Origin: Carposina sasakii
Taxonomy: Eukaryota > Arthropoda > Insecta > Lepidoptera > Carposinidae
Reading direction: 5' to 3'
DNA: 64,000 nucleotides
Assembly (NCBI GenBank): GCA_014607495.2
Contig: CP053169.1
Span: 5,704,001-5,768,000, forward strand
The position numbers and the translations under genes were made by a program. Position 1 is the stretch's first letter. Each line of letters starts with the position of its first letter. Below are positions 31,986 through 43,092 of the stretch, in pieces. The notes beneath the pieces are model-generated. The model was not told the DNA's origin. It worked only from the letters and a program-made list of their open reading frames with translations, and did no database searches.

Positions 31986-32820
31986 CGGCAGATACTATTT
32001 TTGATATACATTAAAAAAGAGATTTTATTTTACACATTCACTGCCGCCGACTACGTATTTGCGCCGACACTTATTTGTGTTCTGGCACTAGGCGTTGAAC
32101 TTATTTCGGCATGCCTAAAAAATCTGCCGGCAGCGAAAGTGTGTGTATCACTAATTTAAAAACTGATTTTAATCTAATCTAAAATAAAAAATAGTAGTAG
32201 TAGTAGTCTGTTTTTATTAATATTATTACAAAGTGTTTTGGTCAGTTATTAAATTGGCCCTCCTCATCGTACTTCGTTCAACGCACTGACCGCTACCTGA
32301 TGCCGCGTTGTAACATATTTTATAAAACAAACTGCTTTATGTCACCGTTGTGCGACGAATTTTTTAGGATTGCATAATAATACTGAGATTATCACATGAT
32401 GCGATTTGAACGAAGAGAAAATAGGTCTAAACTAAAGGACCAAATTATCGTATACTTACATATATTGCTATCCAGCCTCGTGCGTCCTCACTGCTGAGTA
32501 GTTATTGACTTTATCTTCGGTATGCCACTTTAGGATAAAATAATATTCCATTGTCTCTCTATGTAGTTTTGAAATTAAACAGTCAACGAGAGCTGCACTT
32601 TAATATTGTTTTTTGTGCTCTAACTATAGTAAATGTCGAAGAATGATCAGGTTACGAAGAACAGGTTATATCCTATGAAGACAGCAGAGTTTCCACCACG
32701 CATATCATGCATATAATGGTACAATTTACTTTTAGTACTAAAAATTTAGTTCAGTGGGCTTATTGTAAATACAAATAAATACATTTTTATTTGAAAAAAA
32801 TTGGTTCTATTATGTCAACC
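31986..32820. other. No gene; one trinucleotide run
   Basis: A (TAG)n run lies at about 32193-32206. The 76-codon frame at 31929-32159 starts inside the LINE tail and is taken as chance. Confidence 0.45.
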
Positions 32821-32895
32821 AAACGGGGCTGTAAGATATCCTTCGTGATACTGCACCTCTAGCTTGCCTATTTCGGGAATACAGCTGTAACTGGA
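32821..32895. repeat. R1 end fragment
   Basis: 'aaacggggctgtaagatatc', 'cttcgtgatactgca' and 'cctatttcgggaatacag' match R1 end pieces. Confidence 0.5.
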
Positions 32896-32920
32896 AGTAT
32901 GTATAAGTGTTCTATTATAC

Positions 32921-32980
32921 CATCGTGAAAGCGAGATGCCACTTTACATAACTTATAGTGGCGTCTCACTTGCACAATAT
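32921..32980. repeat. Short hairpin repeat, copy 1
   Basis: 'catcgtgaaagcgagatgcc' and 'cttatagtggcgtctcactt' can pair through 'gagatgccact' / 'agtggcgtctc'. The reverse complement recurs at 41466-41525 and one arm at 16903. Confidence 0.55.
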
Positions 32981-33478
32981 GGACCTTGGTTTAGGAGTAC
33001 ATGGAAACCCCCGCATGATCCCGCAATCATTATGAGTGATGCAGCTTCCCATGCCTCGCTTTATAATCTACTCTTTAATAACAGACGATACATTGGATGG
33101 AAGCTGGTGCAGGAAAATTTCTCGTTAAATTATGAAGTCGGATATTATGTTTATAACAACGTGAAATGCTCGAAATATTGATGTAAAATTCATGTAAAAT
33201 CTACTCGACATGGTCTCGAAATGAAGGTAGATAAAATAAATAATGTTAAGCGAGTACATCTTTCGACGAACACTTTTTATACAAGGTTTTTCTGAAACCT
33301 GCCAATAACTTATCTATTCTTTGTGGTTTAAAAACTAGCAATATTATTCTATGTATTCTATATGATTATTAAGGTTCCGTACTATATTTTACTACGTACT
33401 AAGAGCTAGGCCGTTAGTAACAACAGAGTTTAAACACTGTGTACACTATACGTCTATACCTATACCCTATTTAAAGCC
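32981..33478. other. No recognisable feature
   Basis: An 81-codon frame (32936-33181) overlaps the hairpin repeat. It has no recognisable domain and is taken as chance. Confidence 0.4.
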
Positions 33479-33479
33479 T

Positions 33480-33681
33480 CGAGCACACCGGATGCGTATG
33501 CGTGCACACATACCTCTGAGTTTAATGTATGGAACTGCCACCGCTTGACGTCTATTCTTACGTCTACGCATACGCATCCGGTCTGCCAGTGCCTATACAG
33601 TTCCATACATTACAACTCAGAGGTACGTGTACGTCTACGCTTACGTGCACGCATACGCATCCGGTGTGCTTGAGGCTTAAT
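33480..33681. mobile_element. Palindromic GC-rich MITE (family P), copy 2
   Basis: Starts CTCGAGCACACCGGATGCGT and ends ACGCATCCGGTGTGCTTGAG. The centre matches 14589-14811 ('gaactgccaccgcttgacgt', 'ccatacattacaactcagag'). TAA lies outside AGCC/GGCT on both sides. Confidence 0.75.
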
Positions 33682-33689
33682 TGACAGAG

Positions 33690-35066
33690 ATTCAATATTA
33701 TTTTGCCGCTCATTCTAAAAAATTCTAAAAAGAGCATCTATGTCTTGGCTTCAGCCCCATATATATATACATGCCTTGCAAAAGACCTTTTAGTAACATT
33801 CATGTGTATGTAACATTCATGAGACTAGAGAGACTTTTGCATCTTGGTTTTGACCCTGAAGATAAATCTTGTTTTTGAAGTTGGTTGGTTAAGCACAATT
33901 TACGAGTACATCTTTCCGAGCACAGGTGCTCAGATCTGCTTACTGGGTTGAGAGGGAAGTTGTGGGTCTCGAGGGCCAGTGAAGGGCGTAAGGCCTGGTG
34001 GTAGTTGCAAAAAACAATGAGATTGGTACCATTTATGAAGACTTGCGGAACTCTAAAACTAATACACGCTCGAATAACAACACGCCTGACTCACTGTCAT
34101 TCTCACGTAATCAAAGGCGTCCTTCAGACGTAAGTTTGAGGGTAAAATAAAAAAATCTCTACTTCATTAAATATATACAAAGTGTGAAAAGAAAGAACAA
34201 ACCACTTTATAAAATAGTAACGAAACAAATTATCGCTATTCCCAAGTTAGGTTGACGTCAGACAAAAAGTATTTATTTTTAGGAAAATGATTTTCAAACT
34301 AAAATATAATTTATTTTTCTTGAATACACAGTAGGTTGTAATTTTAATTTAGGCTTGTTTTACATGTACCATAATTACGTTACATTATCAAAACATGGTC
34401 AGGCGGTAATCTGTATGAAAACAAATAGTTTCATTTAAAAACATCCACTTTTGCCGTAATTAAATTATCAATGTGCGCACGGGTAAACTCTAGGTTGATG
34501 TGATGTAGTGTAATTGTTAAACGTGTAATACAAGCTTATTATTACCCAAGCGTGTAACTAATTCGTAAAACTTTTGTAGCTACAAAAAAGATATTAGAGC
34601 CACCAAAAAGGCTGTACAAAATTAGCAGAAACTTTTTATTTGGGTAGAATTTTTCCCCAATAGGTAACACCAACTTTTTGTAACAACATTTCAGTGAAGG
34701 GATCTAGGTCAGAAAACAACCGCCCAACCCAAGTTAACATAAAAATGTTCTTTCTAACCGTCTTTTTGGGATATTGACACGAAAACGAGATGTTTAGCGG
34801 AGCGATTGCTGTAACTTTTATCTATCCTCTGTTGGTACTAAGTGCTTTTATCCACCTATCTTCTGTGTTATATTATAAGTCATGTCATACCTGAAAAAGA
34901 TTTTCGTATATTAATTCAGATACATATAACATTAAAAAAGTGTTGTCCATTATCTAAAATTAATCCGATAATAATTAAGGTTTTGATGTTGTAGTTTAGT
35001 AGTAGCGAATTCAACTAAAAAAAACGTGATACGGTTTATATTTTCTTTTAAATAGAATTTATGTTG
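33690..35066. other. 1.4 kb with no recognisable feature
   Basis: AT-rich sequence; no frame with a recognisable motif and no known repeat. Confidence 0.45.
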
Positions 35067-35068
35067 AT

Positions 35069-35246
35069 ACTAGTGGATGCTAGCGACTTCGTCCGATAAA
35101 AATATTTTCCCGGGATAAAAAGTAGCTATGTGTTAATCCAGGGTGTCAGCTAACTCCATACCGAATTTTATTAAAATCGCTGAACCATTTTTACGTGAAA
35201 GATTGACAAACATCCATCCATCCATACTTAGGTATAATATTAGTAG
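35069..35246 (-). mobile_element. Lep1-like Helitron, both ends present
   Basis: On the plus strand it begins ACTAGTGGATGCTAGCGACT and ends TAATATTAGTAG, the complements of 3'-CTAGT and 5'-CTACTAATATTA. 178 bp. (CATC)n lies near 35212-35223, equivalent to the (GGAT)n of 14122. Confidence 0.75.
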
Positions 35247-35690
35247 GATATACCAACAACCTATGACACAAATGTTCTATTAGATTTAGTATGTACTTCA
35301 TGACTTTTTTATTTTTTATTTTGGTTTAGCCATAAATGAGGACTAGGCTTTACTGTAATTTTGATCGAGCTATGCGCCTTAAGTGGGTAGTGACAATGCC
35401 TATATCTTCCCACAGTATATAGAAAGTTAATACTATCTCCACATTGGGTATACAACAAGATTGATATAGCGATCCATCTTCTATTACGCCCACGATTTGT
35501 AGCGATTATACACTTGCGAATAAAAAACAACGTATACAAACTTCCTTTAGAAGGTTTGGTGTACAATGGACTTTACTTACTTCGAAAGAAAGTGTTGATT
35601 TTTTTAATAAGACCACGCACTGATACTACAGTAACTAAAGTAAAGCAGTAAGTGAAGGCACATAATTTAATATTAAATATGAAATTTCCT
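35247..35690. other. No recognisable feature
   Basis: An 85-codon minus-strand frame has no recognisable features. Confidence 0.45.
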
Positions 35691-35691
35691 G

Positions 35692-35880
35692 TGTTGATTC
35701 AGCTTCATCTCCTTCCAAACATGTCGTAAGAGTAGACTGGGACTCGGGCATTCACTCAGGCGAAAAGCTAGCAACTTGTCACTGACCTTTTCAACTGTTC
35801 ATGCTGTGCTAAACGTGGGAATGGAATTTTATTTATGATCCTGCAGTTTTGCAATGTCTTGTCTAGACGTATGTAAGTAT
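35692..35880 (+). repeat. R1 dispersed repeat
   Basis: 'cagcttcatctccttccaaa', 'catgtcgtaagagtagact', 'actcgggcattcactcaggc', 'agctagcaacttgtcac', 'gctgtgctaaacgtg' and 'gatcctgcagttttg' occur in family order. Confidence 0.7.
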
Positions 35881-36353
35881 ATGTATGCACTACGGCACTA
35901 CCACAGATACCTAATATGCAAGGTTTAAATTTCACAATGACGAACTTGCAAAGAATATTATAAAGACACCACAAGAACAGCGTCACTTTTTCCCATAGTA
36001 CCTTTTGCCTGCCAAAGGGACCATAATAATTTTATTTTATAGCAACTCCATTATGCTTCCCGCCTTTATCTCAGATCCCAAACTTGACCTAAACCGAGTA
36101 GTGACATGAATTGACAGAGCTGTATGACCGCAGTCTTCATTTGCCTTACCCGAGACGAGAGCTGAGGAGAACGGTCTGCAACCTTTCGCCTTGAAAGTCG
36201 TAGAGAAATGTAAGGGTTCATTCATAAAATGTATTCAGAAACTTACATAATTAACTTTAAAGATAATATTGAAATTACGTTTTATCAAGGATTTGAGATT
36301 CATAACTTGAATTAACCATTATCCAAACACTGTACGCCATTTTAAATATACAT
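35881..36353. other. No recognisable feature
   Basis: Frames of 72 and 62 codons without recognisable features. Confidence 0.45.
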
Positions 36354-36354
36354 A

Positions 36355-36737
36355 CAGGGTATTTTTTCGTTGCCACCCTTAACGAAGGGTACGTACTCTA
36401 TACATCAAATAAAGTAAGTTTATGCCAAAAAAATGCTGGGAAACGATGTAAATTTTTTTGGAAAAAAAAAGTTTAATTTCTTGGTCTGGCGAAATTTATA
36501 GTGTCCAGTGTTTATGCTAGTTTTTTCATAGACATAGATATTTATTTCTCGTGAAAAAATCTTGCTACACGCGTCAATGTGCATTTATGCAGAAAAACGC
36601 AGTCTATTTACTCAACTTTGGACCCTAATATTTTGGAAACCAGACATTTCCCAGGTATGCTTCCATGGAGAAAAATGATCGTGATGATGAGGAGATTTCG
36701 TAGTTTTTGGGAACGTTTACGACCAAAAATCACCCTG
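36355..36737 (+). mobile_element. MITE family B, copy 1
   Basis: 383 bp. Starts CAGGGTATTTTTTCGTTGCC and ends CGACCAAAAATCACCCTG. Contains 'cccttaacgaagggtacgta', 'gtgcatttatgcagaaaaac' and 'ggtatgcttccatgga'. Other copies at 38117, 38839 and 55820 (inverted). No frame. The ends and the 'tgatcgt' region link it to families A and D. Confidence 0.8.
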
Positions 36738-37278
36738 TATAGTTAAAGTTAATATGAGATAATTTCATAATTTTACAAGTGCCTACTCGAAATTAATTTG
36801 CTTACTTTGGAATTAATATCAGTTCAAAAAAAGGATAGACTACAAACGTTTCTTTAAAGAGAAATAGTAGCCAGTGATAGCAATTATCACGCTAGTGCTT
36901 TTTATATTTTTAGAAGAAATCCTTATATGGCACCATTCGTGTGAATAAATCTTTACAACCTAACAAAATTTGTGTCTCGGACATTTTCGGCAATTTAATC
37001 CGGGCTTGGTGGGACAAAATGCTCGTCCCATTATCGACTGCGCTCTTATCTAGTTAACGGATACGCTTCCTTTTGCACCCCACTAAAGCCTTTTTGGTGG
37101 ATTTTTATTGATAAATGGATCAAATTTAACCGAGTTTAAAACTTTTTGCGCCCCGCGAATCCGATGTTTTATGGGATTTGAGATGCGTGATTTTTTTAGC
37201 TTAATAACTCTGGCTGCGGTGAGAAAAATATTTGTAAAAAATTCATGGCAGAATATTATTTAACTTCTCAATACCACT
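36738..37278. other. No recognisable feature
   Basis: Nothing recognised. Confidence 0.45.
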
Positions 37279-37279
37279 A

Positions 37280-37345
37280 TACCACGAGCCTTTACCACTG
37301 AATTTATTTAATGTATAGGTACAGGTGGATTTTAATGTAGCTAGC
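37280..37345 (+). repeat. Possible remnant of SINE S2 body
   Basis: 'actgaatttatttaatgta' then 'ggattttaatgtagc' resembles the SINE segment at 17155-17190. Confidence 0.35.
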
Positions 37346-37954
37346 ATAAAAAAGATTCGTGTGAAACAGACAGTAGCTTTTGCAATGCTGCAAATGCTTT
37401 TAATTTTTTTGTACTCCACCGTAAATGATGTTGATGATATGACCTTGTAATTAAATAAATTTTGTGATCGGGATGACATAGGCAAATACTTTTACTCCGT
37501 AGACTCTTAACAAAGGTTTAACGCGATTAAGACCTATTTTTCCAATGTATAATAAGGAATAAAGAAGACAAGGGCAAAAATATTATTTAAGTAAAACTAT
37601 AGTTTATAAAACAGTAAAAAATTCAATAGAATACAGCACAGCACACAAAAGTGCGAAACGTCAGAGCAACCATTATTACGTCCTTATTCCGTTAGTGCAA
37701 TTTTAAACCTAGACTCGAGAGAATCGAGAGAGGTCTTTGTCCAGCTCTTGGAGCCAGCTGATCCTTTTTGCCGTCTGTCTGATTGCGACTCAAGCTAGAA
37801 CAATGGCCTCTTTGAAATATCAAAAGATTTTTAGTTTTAACGTTGTAAAGTGCAAAATTGTACTGCGGACGACTGGACAGTTCCTTGCTTTTAGTATTTT
37901 GAGTGTTGTTTTGGTAGATTACTCTTAATTTGTACCTACATATTATAAATACAC
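37346..37954. other. No recognisable feature
   Basis: Frames of 80 and 63 codons without recognisable features. The start of the 63-codon frame (37737) is hydrophobic, but nothing supports a gene. Confidence 0.4.
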
Positions 37955-37955
37955 A

Positions 37956-38060
37956 GTTGCCACAAGGGTAGCTAAAGCTGCAGGATCATAAAGGAGATCC
38001 CATAGTCACGTTTAGCATAGATGAGACAGATGTAAATTTATACGGAGCTTATTGGCGAGT
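37956..38060 (-). repeat. R1 dispersed repeat, partial
   Basis: 'agggtagctaaagctgcagg', 'atcataaaggagatcccata' and 'gtcacgtttagcatagatga' occur in family order. Confidence 0.7.
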
Positions 38061-38116
38061 GTAAGGAAGCAGTAGTGAATGATTTTCCGGAACTCCTACG
38101 GGATAGGGAATCTATA

Positions 38117-38513
38117 CAGGATGTTTTTTCGTTGCCACCCTTAACGAACGGTACGTACTCTATACATCAAATAAAGTAAGTTTATACTTGTTTATGCAAA
38201 CAAAAAATGCTGGGAATGGATGTAAAATTTTTTGAAAAAAAAAATTGTATCTTGATCGGGCGAAATTTATAGTATCCAGTGTTTATGCTAGTTTTATCAT
38301 AGACAGATAGTAATTATTTCTCGTGAAAAAATCTTGCTTCGTGCGTCTATGTGCATTTATGCAGAAAAACGCAGTCTATTTACTCAACTTTAGACCCTAA
38401 TATCTTGGGAACTAGACACTTATATGCCAGGTATGCTTCCATGGAAAAAAATTATCGTGATGATGTGGAGATTCCGTAGTTTTCGGGAACGTTGACGACC
38501 AAAAATCATTCTG
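38117..38513 (+). mobile_element. MITE family B, copy 2
   Basis: 397 bp. Starts CAGGATGTTTTTTCGTTGCC and ends CGACCAAAAATCATTCTG. Same interior as 36355-36737. Confidence 0.8.
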
Positions 38514-38836
38514 TCTAAATTAAGTCTAAAGAATTGAAAGTTCGTTTTTCAAAACTTTACCTATCATTTATCGGCACCGCTCCCGAAACAAAACAACTAC
38601 ACCATTCGATTTAGATTTATTGGAATCCAACAAATAAATGGAAATCCATCTAAAAACCATTAATATAACAGTTAGTGGTTGAGTCAATATTGAGGGGTAT
38701 CTTTCAAAGTTAACAATTTAGTGGAAAGGGCCCAAAATGTAGTTTGTATTTTGTATTGAAATGATAATGAATCACTTGCCGATTGAAGTATTTATTACCT
38801 AGCCTAGGGTCGTAGAAAATAATTTTTCAGACATTA
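38514..38836. other. No recognisable feature
   Basis: Nothing recognised between two family B copies. Confidence 0.5.
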
Positions 38837-38838
38837 TA

Positions 38839-39099
38839 CAGGATATTTTTTCGTTGCCATCCTTAACGAAGGGTACGTACTCAATACATCAAATAAAGTA
38901 AGTTTATGCCAAAAAAATGCTGGAAAATGATGTAATTTTTTTAGATTTTTTTTTATTTACTTGATCAGTCGAAATTTATAGTGTAGATATAAATTATTTC
39001 TTGTGACACTTCCCAGGTATGCTTCCATGGAGAAAAATGATCGTAATGATGAGGAGATTCCGTAATTTTCGGGAACGTTGACGACCAAAAATCACCCTG
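38839..39099 (+). mobile_element. MITE family B, copy 3, internally deleted
   Basis: Starts CAGGATATTTTTTCGTTGCC, ends CGACCAAAAATCACCCTG and is followed by TATA. About 120 bp of the interior present in copies 1 and 2 is missing. Confidence 0.8.
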
Positions 39100-39503
39100 T
39101 ATATAAAATTGTTTGTTATTTCAAGAACTTTTTTAAATAATAATGTAAAAACAAGGGCGTTTAATAAGTAGGATTTTAAATTCTATTTCTATTAGCAGCC
39201 GCTGGCGTTTCCGATTAAATTCCAACGATATTATTACGATGTTTACAAACAACGTCTAAAGTTAGATACGGCTTAAAATGACATATAACAGAAAAAAAGC
39301 GGGTGGGGCTGTGTCGGAGCACACGGCCGTTATTTTAACGTGAAACGTCTATGTTTAGCGAATCCTTTTAATAAAAATATTGAAATGAAAACAAGATGGA
39401 CGCAATGTTTTAAGTATTTTATAAAAAAAGAACAGGTACGTAATAGAAACATAAAATACATAGCAAATCTTTATATATTTATTGTCACTTTCTGGTTATT
39501 TTA
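39100..39503. other. No gene recognised
   Basis: Contains 'gtgtcggagcacacggcc' and 'ttattttaacgtgaaacgtc'. The latter pairs with 'agacgtttcacgt' at 40070, so 39300-40090 may be one inverted-repeat unit. Confidence 0.35.
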
Positions 39504-39504
39504 A

Positions 39505-39709
39505 ATAGCAGCCGCCCTACGACTTCGTCCGCGTGGGGGCGTTGTACCCGTGCGAAGCCGTAAGGTTGTTGTATAGACTGCAGCCTTCCTTGGTAAATGG
39601 CTATCTAAAAACACTGAAAGAATTTTTCAAATCAGACCAGTAGTTCCTGAGATTAGCGCGTTCAAACAAACAAACAAACAAACTCTTCAGCTTTATAATA
39701 TTAGTATAG
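39505..39709 (-). mobile_element. Lep1-like Helitron variant with (CAAA)n
   Basis: 'gccctacgacttcgtccgcg' at one end, 'agtagttcctgagattagcg' and (CAAA)n inside, and 'ataatattagtata' at the other end. The CTAGT end is not recognisable. Confidence 0.6.
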
Positions 39710-40260
39710 ATATAAATACTGTCCAAATTACACTTATTTTTGTATAAATCAATCGGTTCAAATAAACTTGACAAACACACGAAAGAATCACCACGCTATA
39801 AAGTCGGAGTCACGAGTTACACTGAATAGAAACAAGCGTGAGCGCCGGTTTCGCACAGTTATCGCAGTATCCCTCCCCCGCCGCCCCGCTTGACCCCGAC
39901 ACGAACTCAATGTCATAACAGCGAGCTGACTATATAAGTGAAATATTTACACCACATTTTTGTTTCTAAGACTAATAGTTTTTTAATTATTAAGGTACGA
40001 TGATATAGACCATTTCGTTACGGTCCAGTTTTTAAACCTGGTACCCGTATGTGTCGGCGCGATTTTAAAGACGTTTCACGTCAAAAAATGGAATATCTGT
40101 CAAACTTAGGCAATATTTAAATTATTTTGTGATAGCGTGGTAACTTTGTATGGTATCTTATTTATATCAAAGATATCACGTCGCTGTGTTAAATAGTACA
40201 ATTGAGTCTATAACGTCATTTATTTAAAGAAAAACACTCGACCGTGACAATTTAACCCAG
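39710..40260. other. GC-rich pocket with TATA-like sequence; no gene recognised
   Basis: 39830-39905 is unusually GC-rich ('ccctcccccgccgccccgc') and is followed by 'ctatataag' at about 39930. No frame or known promoter element follows. The inverted 'gacgtttcacgt' motif at 40070-40082 pairs with 39336-39350. Confidence 0.35.
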
Positions 40261-40261
40261 T

Positions 40262-40300
40262 ATCACTCTTACAACTAAGACGAATCTGATGACAGCTCAG
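40262..40300 (+). repeat. R3 dispersed repeat, left fragment
   Basis: 'tcttacaactaagacgaatc' and 'tgatgacagctca' match R3. The family resumes at about 40838 with 'ctcttaaactcaaatgcaac'. Confidence 0.6.
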
Positions 40301-40434
40301 GGGGGGGAAATTCTTGAAAATTTTTGAGCCGAAACGCAACTAACGAACCCTTAACAAAACGCGGTGCGAAGCAGCATATAATTACCGCTTGAGTAATAGG
40401 TATATTTTAGCACGCATCGGTCGCGAGTATGACA

Positions 40435-40672
40435 GAATAAAAACAATAAATAAACATAAATATTCACACACTTCACAACACATAAGATCCCTAAGGTCTT
40501 GTGTCGTGGGTACTAAGGAACGGTATATAAATACATAGATAAGTATAGAAACATCCATGACTCGGAAACAAACATCAATATTTATCATATCAATGTTTGC
40601 ACCTGCCGGGATTCGAACCACAGGACCTATGGCATCGCAGGCAGTGCCACTACCAACTACACCAATCGGCCG
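40435..40672 (-). mobile_element. tRNA-derived SINE S3, near full length
   Basis: On the minus strand the tRNA-like head reads 'gattggtgtagttggtagtg' (box A region), and box B GGTTCGAATCC is exact at about 40608-40618. The body has 'gtttctatacttatctatg' and 'taccgttccttagtaccc', and the tail is AT-rich ('aataaataaac' on plus). Second copy at 6675-6875. Confidence 0.85.
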
Positions 40673-40674
40673 TC

Positions 40675-40712
40675 TAATATATATAATATAATATATAATA
40701 TATATAATATCT
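40675..40712. repeat. AT-rich low-complexity tract
   Basis: Run of 'taatata' and 'atatata' units next to the SINE. Confidence 0.8.
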
Positions 40713-40837
40713 GTCTCGTGCTGAAATGTGTCTAATTACGTCACCGTAAAGTAATTATTGCTTTGTTCTGAGCGTCTACAACGGTCCCGTTTCGGCTTCG
40801 TTCCAGCTCGAGACTTTTCGAGAATTGGCCCTCTGCT

Positions 40838-40960
40838 CTTAAACTCAAATGCAACAACCCGTTTAGGCTCTAGAGAGTGCCTAAGAAATATACCTATACA
40901 AACAAACATACACTAGAAAAATATAAACATCTTCCTTGCGCAGTCGGGTAAAGAGTAACC
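40838..40960 (+). repeat. R3 dispersed repeat, right part
   Basis: 'ctcttaaactcaaatgcaac', 'gtttaggctctagagagtgc', 'atatacctatacaaac' and 'cttgcgcag' follow the order of 12640-12960. The CTCTAGAG site is unoccupied here. Confidence 0.65.
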
Positions 40961-41463
40961 TTCATCCCGTTTAAATCTCGCTTGCCACGAAAGAACACTG
41001 TACCTATCGACCTGTAGTGTTTGATTACACGCGACAAAGGGAGAACCCCTTCCCTTGCCTTTGTCTGTACATAAAGAAACATACCCGGGCCTGTGATGAC
41101 AGCTACATCTGTATACGACACAGAACAATAACTAAAGCATAGAAGTAACTAAATTTTAATTAATATAATTGTCTATATTTTCTTATACATACACAGCATT
41201 AGAAAGAGACTATGTAGGTTGCAAATGCAAAACGCAAAACATCACGCAAAGCAAACATGAATTAGGTTACCTTTGTTTGCTTTGATCCTTGGCTACCTTT
41301 ATGATATATATGATAATAAGTTAAAAGCTACACAACGTCAAGTTTTTCTCTATAACTGTTCGGGTATCCTTTTAATGTCGCAAAGCGTCTTCTATGCTTA
41401 AGTTATTGTTCTGTAGTGTAGTATACGACTATCCGTAAGTATGTACTGGGTGTTACTATGAAC
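40961..41463. other. No recognisable feature
   Basis: Overlapping 75- and 71-codon minus-strand frames have no recognisable features. Confidence 0.45.
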
Positions 41464-41465
41464 TC

Positions 41466-41525
41466 AAATTTGCAAGCGAGACGCCGCTATAAGTAGTGTA
41501 GAGCAACATCTCGCTTTCACGATGA
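41466..41525. repeat. Short hairpin repeat, copy 2 (inverted)
   Basis: 'tgcaagcgagacgccgctat' and 'catctcgctttcacgatg' are the reverse complement of 32921-32980. Confidence 0.55.
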
Positions 41526-41591
41526 GAACAATCGTGTGCGTCCTAAAAATGTTTTAAACAGTAGACATATAGACACATACATACCCATAGG

Positions 41592-42595
41592 GCTTGTTCC
41601 CAAAGGTCCACGACTCTATTGTTCTTCTTTTCCCACCGGGTCCATGAATTAGTAAAATATATTTAAAATCTTTCATATACGAATTCCCAACGGGTCCACG
41701 ATATTTATCCGAAGTACAATCGGCAAAAATTATACAAGAGAGTTTATGCTACTCGTATTTGTATCACAGAGAACGATGAATAACGACTTGTCATCATCGT
41801 AGTAGAAAGGACCGGTTCAATATAAGCTAAACAACTTAAATACCTAATATGTGGAGACCCAGCGTTAGATAAAGTTAAGTACTTTAAACATGTTTAATTC
41901 AAGCAGGTAATCTGTAGTCTAACAGATGTCGCTTTTTTGTGCAACATCGTGCTATCATTATCATATCAACTCGTATAACAAAAGGTGGCAGTCTATTCAT
42001 TAGTGCTTAATCACCTTGCCTAAGTTAGAGCGAAACAAACTACATTTATTTGTTAAATAGACTGCATACCCCTGCGTCATCCCTATGACGCGTGCGACAG
42101 AGCACTTTCTTATCAGTTGACTAGCAATCGACATCATTTTCTTCACCACAGCTCGGAAGATGGGAAACAAATGTGGTAGTGAAACTATGATTTTTAATGC
42201 TTAAGTCCATTTTACTGTAAGATTGAGATGATTTACTACCTATGATTATACCGAAACTGTGTTTTTATTTAATGCTTAGGTCAGTCAGCAGATGACAAGG
42301 ACCATGGACGGTCAGTGTTAAATTGAGATGATTTTTGTGATATTCCGAAACTGTGATTTTAATGCCTTTAATTATAATACTATTTTAGTGCAAAGAGACA
42401 GTCTGACACAAACTATTATCTGTCTTTTATTTCATAACAAATTAATCCAGGTTTTTCTGCTGATTGTACCAAACATGCTCATGGACCCGTTGGGAAAGAA
42501 AATGTTTATTATTTTTCAACATCGTGGACCTGTTGGGAATTAAAGTAAATTATATTTTTTGAAAACAATAGTCGTGGACCTTTGGGAACAAGCCT
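41592..42595. mobile_element. 1.0-kb element with inverted ends made of repeated 17-bp motifs
   Basis: The left end reads GCTTGTTCCCAAAGGTCCAC and the right end ends GTGGACCTTTGGGAACAAGC plus CT. Each end carries three spaced copies of the motif TTCCCaacGGGTCCACGA: about 41597, 41630 and 41685 on the left, and their complements at about 42480, 42522 and 42573 on the right. CCCATAGG occurs directly on both sides (41584-41591, 42596-42603). The interior (41703-42480) has no gene, but 42178-42380 contains three diverged direct repeats around 'ccgaaactgtg' and 'ttgagatgattt'. It resembles foldback-type elements; no known family recognised. Confidence 0.75.
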
Positions 42596-42603
42596 CCCAT
42601 AGG

Positions 42604-43084
42604 ATAGGCAGACACTACTTAATAGTTGACAATTGACCTTAATTTCATACAAACCATAGGTTATTAAACTTATTGATTGCTCATGTATTTGTAGAACACG
42701 TTTTTCCATGACAAGTAAAACATATAATGAGTAAAACACAAATCCTTCGCTTTTAAAATTAGTATGGATTTTTATGGTAAAATCTGTATTAAAACCCTTT
42801 TCATGCAGATTTCACTCTTCTTCGAATTCTTTTGAATGTGTAGAATTTCTCAAAACATAACGTAAATCAGCTGCATCTCATTCCGTGAATGCAGTAAAAG
42901 CTCACTTTTGCCTTGTACCTTCGTAATACATATTTTCGCTCGCATTTGGGTGGGATATGAATATGAAGGTATCATCATGATCACTGCTTTCGCTACAGAT
43001 TACAGATATAAATAGTACAGAAATCTCAAGTCATACTTTGGACTAAATTGGTGTTATTATAATAGAATTTAAAAATTGTTTAAA
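42604..43084. other. No gene; short R1 trace
   Basis: 'aaatcagctgcatctcattc' at 42864-42883 is an R1 end trace. A 76-codon minus frame overlaps the element end and has no recognisable features. Confidence 0.4.
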
Positions 43085-43092
43085 CTAAACTA

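Larger units (their letters stand above)
40303..40829. mobile_element. Probable inverted-repeat insertion within R3, itself carrying a SINE
   Basis: The left end 'gaaattcttgaaaatttttg' with 'agccgaaacg' pairs imperfectly with the right end 'cgtttcggcttcg' and 'gacttttcgagaattgg'. R3 flanks both sides. The S3 SINE at 40435-40672 lies inside, so three insertion layers are inferred. Confidence 0.5.

Noticed and set aside
32936..33181. 81-codon frame as a small gene
   Set aside because: It starts in a short hairpin repeat and has no recognisable domain.
39830..39935. Confident promoter call at the GC-rich pocket
   Set aside because: No downstream gene or transcript evidence; kept only as a finding.
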